Assembly (NCBI GenBank): GCA_002343425.1 | Contig: DDSO01000138.1 | Span: forward strand, 11,577 to 32,400 | Direction of reading: 5' to 3' | Length of the DNA: 20,824 nucleotides | Source of the DNA: Brevundimonas sp. UBA2388 | GTDB taxonomy: Bacteria; Pseudomonadota; Alphaproteobacteria; Caulobacterales; Caulobacteraceae | In this document: one piece after another, positions 7,050 through 15,557 of the stretch | Layout: each line of letters opens with the position of its first letter | Numbering within the stretch: the stretch's first letter is position 1 | Program-made: the position numbers and the translations under genes | The notes under the pieces: model-generated | What the model was told of the DNA's origin: nothing | The model's database searches: none | The model's input: the letters and a program-made list of their open reading frames with translations, nothing else

Positions 7050-7751
7050 ATGAGCCGTCTCGAACGCCACCCTGAACGTCATCTGGTCGCCCGCATCGGC
7101 TGGCTGCGCGCCGCTGTACTGGGGGCCAATGACGGCCTGGTCTCGACGGCCAGCCTTGTCGTCGGCGTGGCTGCGGCGGAGGCTGCGCGCGGCAGCATAC
7201 TGATCGCCGGCGTCGCCGGACTGGTGGCGGGAGCCATGTCGATGGCGGCGGGCGAATACGTCTCGGTCAGCTCCCAGTCCGACACCGAAAAGGCCGACCT
7301 CGCCCGCGAGAACGCCGAGCTGGCGGCCGATCCGGAGGCCGAGGTCAACGAATTGGCCGCGATCTACGCCGCCCGTGGCGTCGAGCCGGCCCTGTCGCGG
7401 CAGGTGGCGCAACAGCTGATGGCCCGGGACGCACTGGGCGCCCATGCGCGCGACGAGCTGGGCATTTCGGACTTCACGACCGCCCGACCGGTCCAGGCGG
7501 CCCTGACCTCAGCCGGTACCTTCGCGCTCGGCGCCGCTCCGCCCCTGGTCGTCGTGCTGCTGGCGCCGCTGGAGACCCTGATGATCTGGGTCAGCGTGAT
7601 TGCCCTGGCCGGGCTGATGGGGCTGGGCGCGCTCGGAGCCACGGCCGGGGGCGCCAATGTGCCGCGGTCCGTCCTGCGTGTCGCCTTCTGGGGCGTCGTA
7701 GCCATGGCCGCCACCGCCGCCATCGGCCGACTGTTTGGAACCGTGGTCTAG
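7050..7751 (+). CDS. VIT1/Ccc1 family Fe2+/Mn2+ transporter
   Basis: A 233-residue inner-membrane protein of the VIT family (vacuolar iron transporter / nodulin-21 type). The first two helices carry the signatures LGANDGLVSTASLVVGV (residues 24-40) and GAMSMAAGEYVSVSSQ (61-76), which line the ion path. D28 and E69 are candidate metal-path acidic residues. The cytosolic stretch at about 78-145 is rich in Glu/Asp, as in the metal-binding domain of plant VIT1. Three helices follow to the C-terminus. Family members export Fe(II) or Mn(II) from the cytosol; which metal applies here cannot be read. GGAG about eight bases before ATG 7050 supports the start. It converges on tRNA-Pro. Confidence 0.92.
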   Translation: MSRLERHPERHLVARIGWLRAAVLGANDGLVSTASLVVGVAAAEAARGSILIAGVAGLVAGAMSMAAGEYVSVSSQSDTEKADLARENAELAADPEAEVNELAAIYAARGVEPALSRQVAQQLMARDALGAHARDELGISDFTTARPVQAALTSAGTFALGAAPPLVVVLLAPLETLMIWVSVIALAGLMGLGALGATAGGANVPRSVLRVAFWGVVAMAATAAIGRLFGTVV

Positions 7752-7758
7752 AAATGAT

Positions 7759-7835
<77 letters not shown>

Positions 7836-7883
7836 GCGGCGGGATTTGGCACACTCGACGCCGCGCCGCAACGCGCCATGCGA

Positions 7884-8357
7884 CTATTCGGCGAAGAAGG
7901 GGTGGCTGACCCTGTCGCCGGGGCGGGCTCCGATCTCGTCGGCGCGGCCGGCGCGCAGCTCCAGCACACCGCTGGCGAGACCGTTCGAGGGGATGATCTC
8001 GTCCGACATCGGCGTCGCATTCTTAGCGATCGAGACAATCCGGCCGCGCGGATCGATGTAGATGATGTCCAGCGGGCTGGGCGTGTTGCGCATCCAGAAA
8101 CCGCGCTCGGCCACATCGGGGAACTGGAACAGCATCCCCCGGTCGTCCGGCAGCGGTTCCCGCTCCATCAGGCCGCGCTGGCGTTCCGCGTCGTCGTCGG
8201 CGATCTCGACCATGAAACGGTGCTCGCCGCTTGAGGTGGTGACGGTCAGCGGTTCAAGCGGATCGCCCTTGGCGTCGCGCGGCGCTCCCGCTCCGGCGCA
8301 GGCCGACAGCAGCACCAGGCCGGACAGGGCGCCCAGAAGTCCACGACGGTTCAACAT
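7884..8357 (-). CDS. DUF192 family lipoprotein
   Basis: A 157-residue exported protein. The N-terminus MLNRRGLLGALSGLVLLSAC is a lipoprotein signal with lipobox LSAC and C20 as the lipidated residue. The rest is a single DUF192 domain: FMVEIADDDAERQRGLM, EPLPDDRGMLFQF, GFWMRNTPSPLDIIYID, and GVLELRAGRADEIGARPGDRV. The biochemical role of DUF192 proteins is not established. It starts 30 bases downstream of the cold-shock protein stop on the same strand, so the two are probably cotranscribed. I believe this csp-DUF192 order recurs in alphaproteobacteria, but I have not checked it. Confidence 0.9.
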   Translation of the reverse strand: MLNRRGLLGALSGLVLLSACAGAGAPRDAKGDPLEPLTVTTSSGEHRFMVEIADDDAERQRGLMEREPLPDDRGMLFQFPDVAERGFWMRNTPSPLDIIYIDPRGRIVSIAKNATPMSDEIIPSNGLASGVLELRAGRADEIGARPGDRVSHPFFAE

Positions 8358-8387
8358 TGCCGATCCACCCTCACTGGGGCGGATGGT

Positions 8388-8993
<606 letters not shown>

Positions 8994-9067
8994 TTATTTA
9001 ACACGGTTCTGTGAAGCCCGGAAAAGCGAAAAACGTCGGTTTCGCAGCAAAAGCGCAATGAATTCGC

Positions 9068-9484
9068 TCAGGCGCCCTGTGCGCCTCGATCCAGCAACAG
9101 ACGAATCTTCCGTACCAGGTCGGTTTGCCGGTACGGTTTCGCGATCAAATCCGGCTCCGCACGCTGACCGGCATGGTCCCGGACCCGGTCGGCCCAACCG
9201 GTCGTCAGCAGAACGGGTGTCCCGGGTCTGAGCCGCGCGACCTCCGCCGACAGGCCCACGCCATCCAGATCGCCCGGCATGACGATGTCAGTGAACAACA
9301 GGTCGAACGCCAGACCGGCCTCCACCATGGCCAGAGCCTCGGCGGCATCGCCCGCCGTGTGAACGACAAAGCCGGCATCGACCAGTAGGGTCTCGCCCAT
9401 GACCCGGACGTCGGCATTGTCCTCGACCATCAGGATGGTCGCCGCACCGGCGGGTTCATCGATCAGGGGCGGGGTTTCGGGCAT
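9068..9484 (-). CDS. Stand-alone response-regulator receiver protein
   Basis: A single receiver (REC) domain with no output domain. Using ATG 9484 it has 138 residues. The acidic pocket is MVEDNADV, the phosphoacceptor is D66 in LLFTDIVMPGDLDG, the switch threonine is in VLLTTGWA, and the conserved lysine is in IAKPYRQ. The 'TDIVMPG-DGxxLA' and 'LLTTGWA' style resembles receiver domains at the C-terminus of hybrid sensor kinases, so it may be a phosphate-relay or sink protein for such a kinase. The start is uncertain: ATG 9502 and GTG 9523 are in frame upstream, and none has a good ribosome-binding site. No histidine kinase is nearby. It is expected to be cytoplasmic. Confidence 0.85.
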   Translation of the reverse strand: MPETPPLIDEPAGAATILMVEDNADVRVMGETLLVDAGFVVHTAGDAAEALAMVEAGLAFDLLFTDIVMPGDLDGVGLSAEVARLRPGTPVLLTTGWADRVRDHAGQRAEPDLIAKPYRQTDLVRKIRLLLDRGAQGA

Positions 9485-9596
9485 GGCGGCCAACCGGATC
9501 ATCGTCGTCCGGGACACGGACACTGCAGTGCAACGCGCCTGACCCCGAAAGGCCCGGCCTCACACATAATCGGCGATGTCGGGGAAAGGCTCCGCG

Positions 9597-9671
9597 TGGC
9601 AGTCCCTAGGGGAATCGAACCCCTCTTTTCAGGTTGAAAACCTGACGTCCTAACCGATAGACGAAGGGACC
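9597..9671 (-). tRNA. tRNA-Glu (anticodon TTC)
   Basis: The minus strand folds as a 75-nt tRNA with an encoded CCA. The acceptor GGTCCCT pairs with AGGGACT, so the first pair is G1-U72, a wobble. The anticodon stem TCAGG/CCTGA encloses TTTTCAA, giving TTC. The T arm GAGGGGTTCGATTCCCC is regular. Discriminator is G. Confidence 0.95.
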
Positions 9672-9803
9672 GCTGCGCGAAGAGCGGGCGATATAGCCGC
9701 CGATTCCGGACGGTGCAACCCTTCTCCTCCCCATTCTTCTTGCGAAAGGCGGAGGCAGCCCGGACGCGCCGCCGACGAGATGGAGGCGCGGCCAGTCGAA
9801 GGA

Positions 9804-11618
9804 TCAGGCCATCCGCGGATCGGCCACGTCCTCGATCTCGAATTGGACGCCGCGACGACCGTTCCAGTCGTCGGCCTTCAGCCGCCCGACCACGCTCAGC
9901 CCGCCCTGTCCGGACAGCAGCGACTGCCCGCCGGGCAGGTCGGCGCAGCGCCAGGCGATGGCCTTCACCGAGGCTCCGTCGGCCCCGACCAGCCGGCAGC
10001 GCACATGACCGCCATTCATGGCCACGGCGTCACGCGCCTGCACATGCTCCAACGCGAACAGCGGCTCGGGATTGGCCGGGCCGAACGGAGCCAGTTGCTC
10101 GAACTGTTCAAACAGAGCCCGCGTCGCCGCGCCCGGATCGATCAGGGCGTCGATCTCAACCCCGTCCAGCGCGTCGGCCGCGGCCTGTTCGCCCGCCATC
10201 CGGTCGTTGAGGAAATCCCGCAGCCGGTCGATATCGTCGGCCCGGACCGTCAGCCCCGCCGCCATGGCATGGCCGCCCCCGGCGATCAGCACGCCCGTCT
10301 CCCACGCCGCCTGCACCGCCTTGCCCAGGTTCATGCCCGGCTGCGACCGGCCCGAGCCCTTGCCGAGGCCGTTCACCGCATCGACGCCGATCACCACCAC
10401 CGGCTTGCGCCAGCGCTCGCGGAGCCGCCCGGCGACAATGCCCACCACGCCCGGATGCCATTCGTCGCCCGCGATCACCACGACGGCCGAGCCGTCGGCA
10501 TGGGCGCCGGTCGCCTCGACCATACGCGTCGCCTGATCGGTGACCTGTTTCTCCACCTCGCGGCGGGCGATGTTCAGGGCGTCCAGCTCCTGCGCCAGCG
10601 CCGCCGCCTCCACGGGGTCGTCGGTCGACAGCAGCCGCGCCCCGAGATCCGACTTGCCGATCCGCCCGCCCGCATTGATGCGCGGACCGAGGATGAAGCC
10701 CGCATGGCTCGACTTGGCCGGCCCCGGCTCGGCCCCCGCCGCCGCCAGCAAGGCCCGCAGCCCGGGATTGCCCCAGTCCGACATGACACGCAGCCCGAGG
10801 CTGGTCAGCGCCCGATTGAACCCGGTCAGGCCGGTGACGTCGCAGATCGCCCCCATGGCGGCCAGATCAAGCCACTGGCGGATGTCCGGCTCTTTCACAT
10901 CCGCGAACATGCCGCGCCGCCGCGCCTCGCGGTTCAGCGCCGCCAGCAGGACGAACACAACCCCCGCCGCGGCCAGATTGCCCTGCCCCGAATTGCAGCC
11001 CGGCCGGTTCGGATTGACCACGGCGGCGCAGACCGGCGGATGCTCGCGCATCATATGGTGGTCGATGACCACCACCTTCAGCCCGATCGCCGCCGCATGG
11101 GCCACCGCCTCATTGGCCGCCGCGCCGCAGTCGACGGTGATGACCAGATCGGCGCCCGAAGCCTTCAGCGTGTCGAAGGCCCGCGCGCTGGGGCCATAGC
11201 CTTCCGTGACCCGGTCGGGCACATAGATCGGCAGCTCGGCGCCCACAGCCCGGAACCAGCGCACCAGCAGGGCTGCGCTCGAGGCGCCGTCGACGTCATA
11301 GTCCGCGAAGACATGGATTGAGGCCTTCGCCTGCAGCGCATCGAGGATCGCCCCGGCCGCCGCATCCATGTCCATGAAGCTGGACGGGTCGGGAAACAGC
11401 GCCTTCAGCGTCGGCGTCAGGAAGTCGGCCCCCTGATCGGCCCGCACGCCACGCGCCGCCAGCGCCCGCGCCAGCGGCTCCTCGAGGTTCAACGCCTGCA
11501 TATGGGCCCGGATCAGCCCCGCCTCGGCGGGCCTCTGCCGCCATTCGCGGCCCGACAGGGAGCGGGAGACGCCCAGGAACGCCGGCCCAAAATCCGAGCC
11601 TGCGCTCCCGTCGGCCAT
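9804..11618 (-). CDS. recJ: Single-stranded-DNA-specific exonuclease RecJ
   Basis: A 604-residue DHH-family 5'-3' single-strand DNA exonuclease, used in RecF-pathway recombination, mismatch repair and base-excision repair. The DHH phosphoesterase motifs are FADYDVDGASS (DYDVDG at 106-111), TVDCGA (163-165) and VIDHH (DHH at 186-188), which hold Mn2+/Mg2+. Further family segments are GFILGPRINAGGRIG, GDEWHPGVVGIVAGRLRERW and the DHHA1 motif GGGHAMAAGLT. The C-terminal OB-like part includes PFGPANPEPLF. The start ATG shares its A with the glpX stop (TGATG), so translation is probably coupled. The reading frame stays open further upstream through glpX, but homology begins only here. Confidence 0.96.
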   Translation of the reverse strand: MADGSAGSDFGPAFLGVSRSLSGREWRQRPAEAGLIRAHMQALNLEEPLARALAARGVRADQGADFLTPTLKALFPDPSSFMDMDAAAGAILDALQAKASIHVFADYDVDGASSAALLVRWFRAVGAELPIYVPDRVTEGYGPSARAFDTLKASGADLVITVDCGAAANEAVAHAAAIGLKVVVIDHHMMREHPPVCAAVVNPNRPGCNSGQGNLAAAGVVFVLLAALNREARRRGMFADVKEPDIRQWLDLAAMGAICDVTGLTGFNRALTSLGLRVMSDWGNPGLRALLAAAGAEPGPAKSSHAGFILGPRINAGGRIGKSDLGARLLSTDDPVEAAALAQELDALNIARREVEKQVTDQATRMVEATGAHADGSAVVVIAGDEWHPGVVGIVAGRLRERWRKPVVVIGVDAVNGLGKGSGRSQPGMNLGKAVQAAWETGVLIAGGGHAMAAGLTVRADDIDRLRDFLNDRMAGEQAAADALDGVEIDALIDPGAATRALFEQFEQLAPFGPANPEPLFALEHVQARDAVAMNGGHVRCRLVGADGASVKAIAWRCADLPGGQSLLSGQGGLSVVGRLKADDWNGRRGVQFEIEDVADPRMA

Positions 11619-12574
11619 CAGAGCGGCCGGATCGTGCGGATGCGCTGGACGGTCCGCGTCGAGGAATCCATCACCAGCGTGTGGGTCGAGACGAAGCCGT
11701 CGGCGACCTTCACCCCGTCCAGCATGGCGCCCTTGGTCACGCCCGTGGCCGCGAAGATGGCGTCCTTGGACACCAGTTCGTGCAGGTCGTATTTGCGGTC
11801 CAGATCGGTGACCCCCGTCTTGGCCGCCCGCGCCCGCTCGTCGTCGTTGCGGAAGATCAGCCGGCCCTGGAAATGGCCGCCCACGCATTTCAGCGCCGAC
11901 GCCGCCAGCACGCCTTCCGGCGCTCCGCCCGAGCCGAGGTACAGGTCGATGCCGGTCTCGGGCTCGGCGGTGTGGATCACGCCCGCGACGTCGCCGTCGG
12001 TGATCAGCACCACCTTGGCCCCGACCTCGCGCAGGGCGGCGATCAGTTCGGCATGGCGCGGCCGGTCCATGACGCAGACGGTGATGTCGGACGGCTTCAC
12101 CCCCTTGGCCGAGGCCAGCGAACGGACATTGTCCTGGGGCTTCATGTCCAGATCGACCGTGCCGGGCGCGAAGCCGGGACCGATGGCGATCTTGTCCATA
12201 TAGGTGTCGGGCGCGTGCAGCATGCCGCCGCCCGGCGACATCGACAGCACGCACAGGGCGTTGGCCATCGCCTTGGCGGTCAGGGTGGTGCCTTCCAGCG
12301 GGTCCAGGGCGATGTCGATGGCCGGGCCTTTGCCGGTGCCGACCTTCTCACCGATGTAGAGCATCGGCGCTTCGTCGCGCTCGCCCTCGCCGATGACGAT
12401 CTTGCCATCGATATCGAGGCTGTTCAGCGCGGTACGCATGGCGTCGACCGCCAGCTGGTCCGCCGCCTTCTCGTCGCCGCGGCCGATGCCGGCGTAGCTG
12501 GCGATGGCGGCCAGTTCGGTCACCCGTGCGGCGTCAGCGGCCAGGGTCGAGGCGTAGGGAGCCGGTTTGGCCAT
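11618..12574 (-). CDS. glpX: Class II fructose-1,6-bisphosphatase
   Basis: A 318-residue cytoplasmic enzyme of the GlpX family that hydrolyses fructose 1,6-bisphosphate to fructose 6-phosphate in gluconeogenesis. In some bacteria it also acts on sedoheptulose 1,7-bisphosphate. It belongs to the metal-dependent FIG superfamily. Metal-site motifs are VIGEGERDEAPML (GEGERDEAP at 62-70) and DPLEGTTLTA (DPLEGT at 91-96). The substrate-binding LGSGGAPEGVLAASAL covers 213-228. Length matches the family. GGAGAC lies about seven bases before ATG 12574. It overlaps recJ by one base. In Caulobacter relatives I recall hom-glpX-recJ; hom is not upstream here. Confidence 0.96.
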   Translation of the reverse strand: MAKPAPYASTLAADAARVTELAAIASYAGIGRGDEKAADQLAVDAMRTALNSLDIDGKIVIGEGERDEAPMLYIGEKVGTGKGPAIDIALDPLEGTTLTAKAMANALCVLSMSPGGGMLHAPDTYMDKIAIGPGFAPGTVDLDMKPQDNVRSLASAKGVKPSDITVCVMDRPRHAELIAALREVGAKVVLITDGDVAGVIHTAEPETGIDLYLGSGGAPEGVLAASALKCVGGHFQGRLIFRNDDERARAAKTGVTDLDRKYDLHELVSKDAIFAATGVTKGAMLDGVKVADGFVSTHTLVMDSSTRTVQRIRTIRPL

Positions 12575-12635
12575 GAGAAAGTCTCCTGAGACGATGGTCC
12601 CCGGATTCTGCCGTCCGGGCGAGCGTTGGATGGGG

Positions 12636-13079
12636 TCAGCGGCGGTCCACCGGTGGCGGGGCGCGGCCCCGCTCGCGCGTGCGCCGTACGAAGTCTTCGA
12701 TCTCGTCGAGCGTTTCCTGCGTCACGGGCGCGACCGGCACCGAATCGACCCGGGCCTGCACCGCCGCCGCGAACTCGGCCGGATCGCCCGTGGTCTGCCA
12801 GTCAATGCGCGACACCTCGCCTGCCAGAGCGCCGCCGGTGACCCGCAGCGTATTGACCTGGGCCGCGATCGCGACCGGCTCCGGCAACGGCTCGTCCACC
12901 CTCGGAAAGTCGGTCCAGCGGGGGTACTCACGGTTGGCGTCGACGAGGGCCTGGACCCGCGGCGCGATCGGCGAACTGGCGTCTGTGGCCGGATCGAACG
13001 AGCCCGCACAGGCCGCCAGACCGCCGCACGCGATGGCGGCGGACAGGGCGGCTGCAATTTTCCGGCGCGACGCGTTCAT
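12636..13079 (-). CDS. Small predicted lipoprotein of unknown function
   Basis: A 147-residue protein starting at ATG 13079. Its N-terminus MNASRRKIAAALSAAIACGG runs into lipobox LAAC with C24 as the lipidated residue, so it is probably anchored in the inner or outer membrane. The mature part contains PRVQALVDANREYPRWTDFP and ends in a basic and Pro-rich tail (RTRERGRAPPPVDRR). The YPRW.DFP pattern recurs in uncharacterised alphaproteobacterial lipoproteins as far as I recall. The frame is open further upstream to 13571, but that part overlaps phaC antisense and is not coding. No strong Shine-Dalgarno is seen. It is divergent from phaC and lies 61 bases upstream of glpX on the same strand. 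Confidence 0.72.
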   Translation of the reverse strand: MNASRRKIAAALSAAIACGGLAACAGSFDPATDASSPIAPRVQALVDANREYPRWTDFPRVDEPLPEPVAIAAQVNTLRVTGGALAGEVSRIDWQTTGDPAEFAAAVQARVDSVPVAPVTQETLDEIEDFVRRTRERGRAPPPVDRR

Positions 13080-13167
13080 TTCAGGGGCTGTCTTATGCGA
13101 TGATCGCGACAGGCGGAAGGGCGCGCGCGGCGCTTGCGACCGTTCCTGACGACATCCGGAGCTCCTC

Positions 13168-15120
13168 ATGGCCAAGCGTCCAAGCCCCCCGATCGCCGAA
13201 GCGCCCCCGCGCGCGCCGCGCAAGGCCGGACGCCCGACCTCGGCCAAGCCGCCCCGGCCCCGCGCCGCCAAGGCCGCGACAGCCCCTGAACCGACGCCTC
13301 CGCCGCCGTCCGAAGCCGAAGCCCCGGCCGCCGAAGCCTTCGGCTTCCCCGGCGCTGACCAGCGGCAGATGCTGGAGACCCTGTCGATGAACCTGGCCAA
13401 GGCCGCGATGACGGCCCAGTCGGCCATCGCCGAGGCCGCCCTGTCCCAGGCCGACCGCCCTGCGGCCCTGTCGCCGGATCCCTTCCACGTCGGCCCGGCC
13501 ATGAACTCGGTCATGACCAGCCTGGCCTCGCGCCCCGACAAGCTATTCGCCGCCCAGGCCGATCTGTTCAACCGCTACATGGACCTGTGGGCCACCACGA
13601 CCCGCCGCGCCGCCGGCGAGGAGACCGCCGCCGCCCCTTCGAAGGACAAGCGGTTCAAGGATCCCGCCTGGTCCGAAAACCCCGCCTTCGACGTCATGCG
13701 ACAGTCCTATCTGGTCACGTCTGACTGGATGAACGGCCTCGTCTCCAGCGTCGAGGACGTCGATCCCCTGACCAAGCGCCGCGCCGAGTTCTTCACCAAG
13801 CTGCTGACCGACGCCTTCTCCCCCTCCAACTTCCTCGCCTCCAACCCCGCCGCCCTGAAGGCCCTCGCCGACTCCAACGGCGAATCGCTGGTCAAGGGGA
13901 TGCAGAATTTCGCCGCCGACATGGAGCGCGGCGCCGGCAAGCTGAAGATCAGCCAGGCCGACTACGGCAAGTTCGTCGTAGGCGAGAACGTCGCCACCGC
14001 CCCGGGGCAGGTCGTCTGGCGTGACGAGCTGTTCGAACTGATCCAGTTCGACGCCGCCACCGACAGACAGCGCGCCGTCCCCCTGCTGATCTTCCCGCCC
14101 TGGATCAACAAATTCTACATCCTGGACCTGCAGCCCGAGAATTCGATGATCCGCTGGCTGTCGGCCCAGGGGTTCACCGTCTTCGTCTGCTCCTGGGTCA
14201 ATCCGGACGTCGACAAGGCCGGCTTCGGTTTCGACGACTATCTGGAAAAGGGCATCTACCGCTGCGTCGAGAAGGCGCTTGAGCAGTCGAAGGCCGACCA
14301 CATCAACACGGTCGGCTACTGCATCGGCGGCACATTGATGGGCGCCGCTCTCGCCCACATGGCGGCCAGGGGCGACAAACGCGTCACCGCCAACACCTTC
14401 TTCGCCGCCCAGCATGACTTCGCCGAGGCGGGCGACCTGCTGCTGTTCACCGACGAACACTGGCTGGGCGAGGTCGAGCAGCAGATGGACGCGGCCGGCG
14501 GCGTCCTGCCCGGCGCGGCGATGGCCGAGACCTTCAACGCCCTGCGCGCCAACGACCTGATCTGGTCCTTCTTCGTCAGCAACTATCTGATGGGCAAGTC
14601 GCCGCCCGCCTTCGACCTGCTGTTCTGGAACGCCGACCAGACGCGGATGCCGAAAAAGCTGCACATGGACTACCTCCGCTCCATGTACGGACAGAACAAA
14701 CTGGCCCGCGGCGAGTTCACCATCGGGGGGGTCAAGGTCGACCTGTCGAAGGTCACCATCTCCCTGTATTTCCAGGCCAGCCGCGAGGACCACATCGCGC
14801 CGATGAACTCGGTCTATCGCTCGGCGAGGGCGTTCTCGAACGCGGACGTCACCCTGACGCTGGCTGGCTCCGGCCATATCGCCGGGGTGGTCAATCCGCC
14901 GTCCGCGAAGAAATACCAGCACTGGACCAACCCCGCCCTGCCCGCGACCCTCGGCGAATGGCAGGCGCAGGCTGTCGAACATCCCGGCAGCTGGTGGGAG
15001 CACTGGGCCGCCTGGCTGCATGAAAAGTCCGGCGACTGGGTCCCCGCCCGCGATCCCGAAGCCGGCCCCCTCAAGCCGATCGAACCGGCGCCCGGCTCGT
15101 ATGTGAAAGTGAAGTCTTGA
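13168..15120 (+). CDS. phaC: Class I poly(3-hydroxyalkanoate) synthase
   Basis: A 650-residue class I PHA synthase that polymerises (R)-3-hydroxyacyl-CoA at the surface of storage granules. The catalytic triad is visible: C385 in the lipase-like box GYCIGGT, D541 in REDHIAP, and H570 in SGHIAGV, with family spacing. Other landmarks are IFPPWINKFYILDL, GFTVFVCSWVNP and NTFFAAQHDF. The PhaC N-terminal domain starts near residue 105 and includes SENPAFDVMRQSYLVTSDWM. Residues 1-60 form an Ala/Pro/Lys/Arg-rich, low-complexity tail not usual in roughly 590-residue family members. GGAG lies six bases before ATG 13168. The phaA/phaB genes are not in the window. The stop overlaps the TTG start of the following membrane-protein gene. 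Confidence 0.96.
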   Translation: MAKRPSPPIAEAPPRAPRKAGRPTSAKPPRPRAAKAATAPEPTPPPPSEAEAPAAEAFGFPGADQRQMLETLSMNLAKAAMTAQSAIAEAALSQADRPAALSPDPFHVGPAMNSVMTSLASRPDKLFAAQADLFNRYMDLWATTTRRAAGEETAAAPSKDKRFKDPAWSENPAFDVMRQSYLVTSDWMNGLVSSVEDVDPLTKRRAEFFTKLLTDAFSPSNFLASNPAALKALADSNGESLVKGMQNFAADMERGAGKLKISQADYGKFVVGENVATAPGQVVWRDELFELIQFDAATDRQRAVPLLIFPPWINKFYILDLQPENSMIRWLSAQGFTVFVCSWVNPDVDKAGFGFDDYLEKGIYRCVEKALEQSKADHINTVGYCIGGTLMGAALAHMAARGDKRVTANTFFAAQHDFAEAGDLLLFTDEHWLGEVEQQMDAAGGVLPGAAMAETFNALRANDLIWSFFVSNYLMGKSPPAFDLLFWNADQTRMPKKLHMDYLRSMYGQNKLARGEFTIGGVKVDLSKVTISLYFQASREDHIAPMNSVYRSARAFSNADVTLTLAGSGHIAGVVNPPSAKKYQHWTNPALPATLGEWQAQAVEHPGSWWEHWAAWLHEKSGDWVPARDPEAGPLKPIEPAPGSYVKVKS

Positions 15121-15497
15121 AGCGTTTTGAACCGAACCTGCTGCTGGCCGTCACCACCGGCTTCGCGCTTGTTCTCGTGACCCTGACGGTCAGCGTCTTT
15201 GGCGCGGGCGAGCCGCTGCGAAACCTGCTTCTGGCGGTGATCTGCTCCGGCGGCTTCGTGCTGCTCAACCCCCTCCTGTTGCGGGCGATGAAACGCCCGC
15301 CCGGCTCAGCGATGATCCATCCCGACAATCCCGGCACAGCGGCCTGGGCCACCCTGTTCCCGATGGTGGTGATCGTCTGTGCCGCCATTCCGGTATTCTG
15401 GCCGGGTCCCGACTATGGCCTGCTGGTCATTGTCGCCGCCGTCTGGTTCGGCGTCACGGTCGAGTCCGCGCTCAAGGCGCGGCGCGGTGGGCGTTAG
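15117..15497 (+). CDS. Small membrane protein downstream of phaC
   Basis: A 126-residue protein with about four hydrophobic helices: residues 8-29, 34-55, 77-95 and 100-119. A basic loop RAMKRPPGSAMIHPDNPG joins the second and third, and the C-terminus is basic (KARRGGR). The start would be TTG 15117, which overlaps the phaC stop (TTGA), with the purine-rich GTGAAAGTGAAG just upstream; this suggests translational coupling. The only later in-frame ATG would lose two helices. I do not recognise the family. Proximity hints at, but does not show, a link to PHA metabolism. Confidence 0.62.
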   Translation: MKRFEPNLLLAVTTGFALVLVTLTVSVFGAGEPLRNLLLAVICSGGFVLLNPLLLRAMKRPPGSAMIHPDNPGTAAWATLFPMVVIVCAAIPVFWPGPDYGLLVIVAAVWFGVTVESALKARRGGR

Positions 15498-15523
15498 TCC
15501 TTCGTCCCCGTCCGCCGGCAGGT

Positions 15524-15549
15524 GTGACAACGGCCATCCCACTGCTAGG
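15524..15549 (+). promoter_or_regulatory. Possible housekeeping promoter for the serine hydrolase gene
   Basis: GTGACA (15524-15529) and GCTAGG (15544-15549) are 14 bases apart. This resembles the Caulobacter sigma-73 pattern TTGAC(G)-N10-14-GCTANANC. If used, transcription would start within a few bases of ATG 15558, giving a nearly leaderless mRNA, which fits the poor Shine-Dalgarno there. Confidence 0.35.
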
Positions 15550-15557
15550 CTTCCGGC

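Noticed and set aside
9780..11321. 513-residue open frame on the plus strand across recJ
   Set aside because: Antisense shadow of recJ; His/Arg/Pro-rich composition with no domain, and it would also run through the recJ stop region.
11619..12254. N-terminal extension of the recJ frame through glpX
   Set aside because: This part overlaps glpX in another frame and shows low-complexity Gly/Arg sequence; RecJ homology begins at the ATG at 11618.
13543..15021. 492-residue open frame on the minus strand across phaC
   Set aside because: Antisense shadow; the sense strand has the full PHA synthase catalytic triad, and the shadow is Gly/Val/Asp/Gln-rich with no motif.
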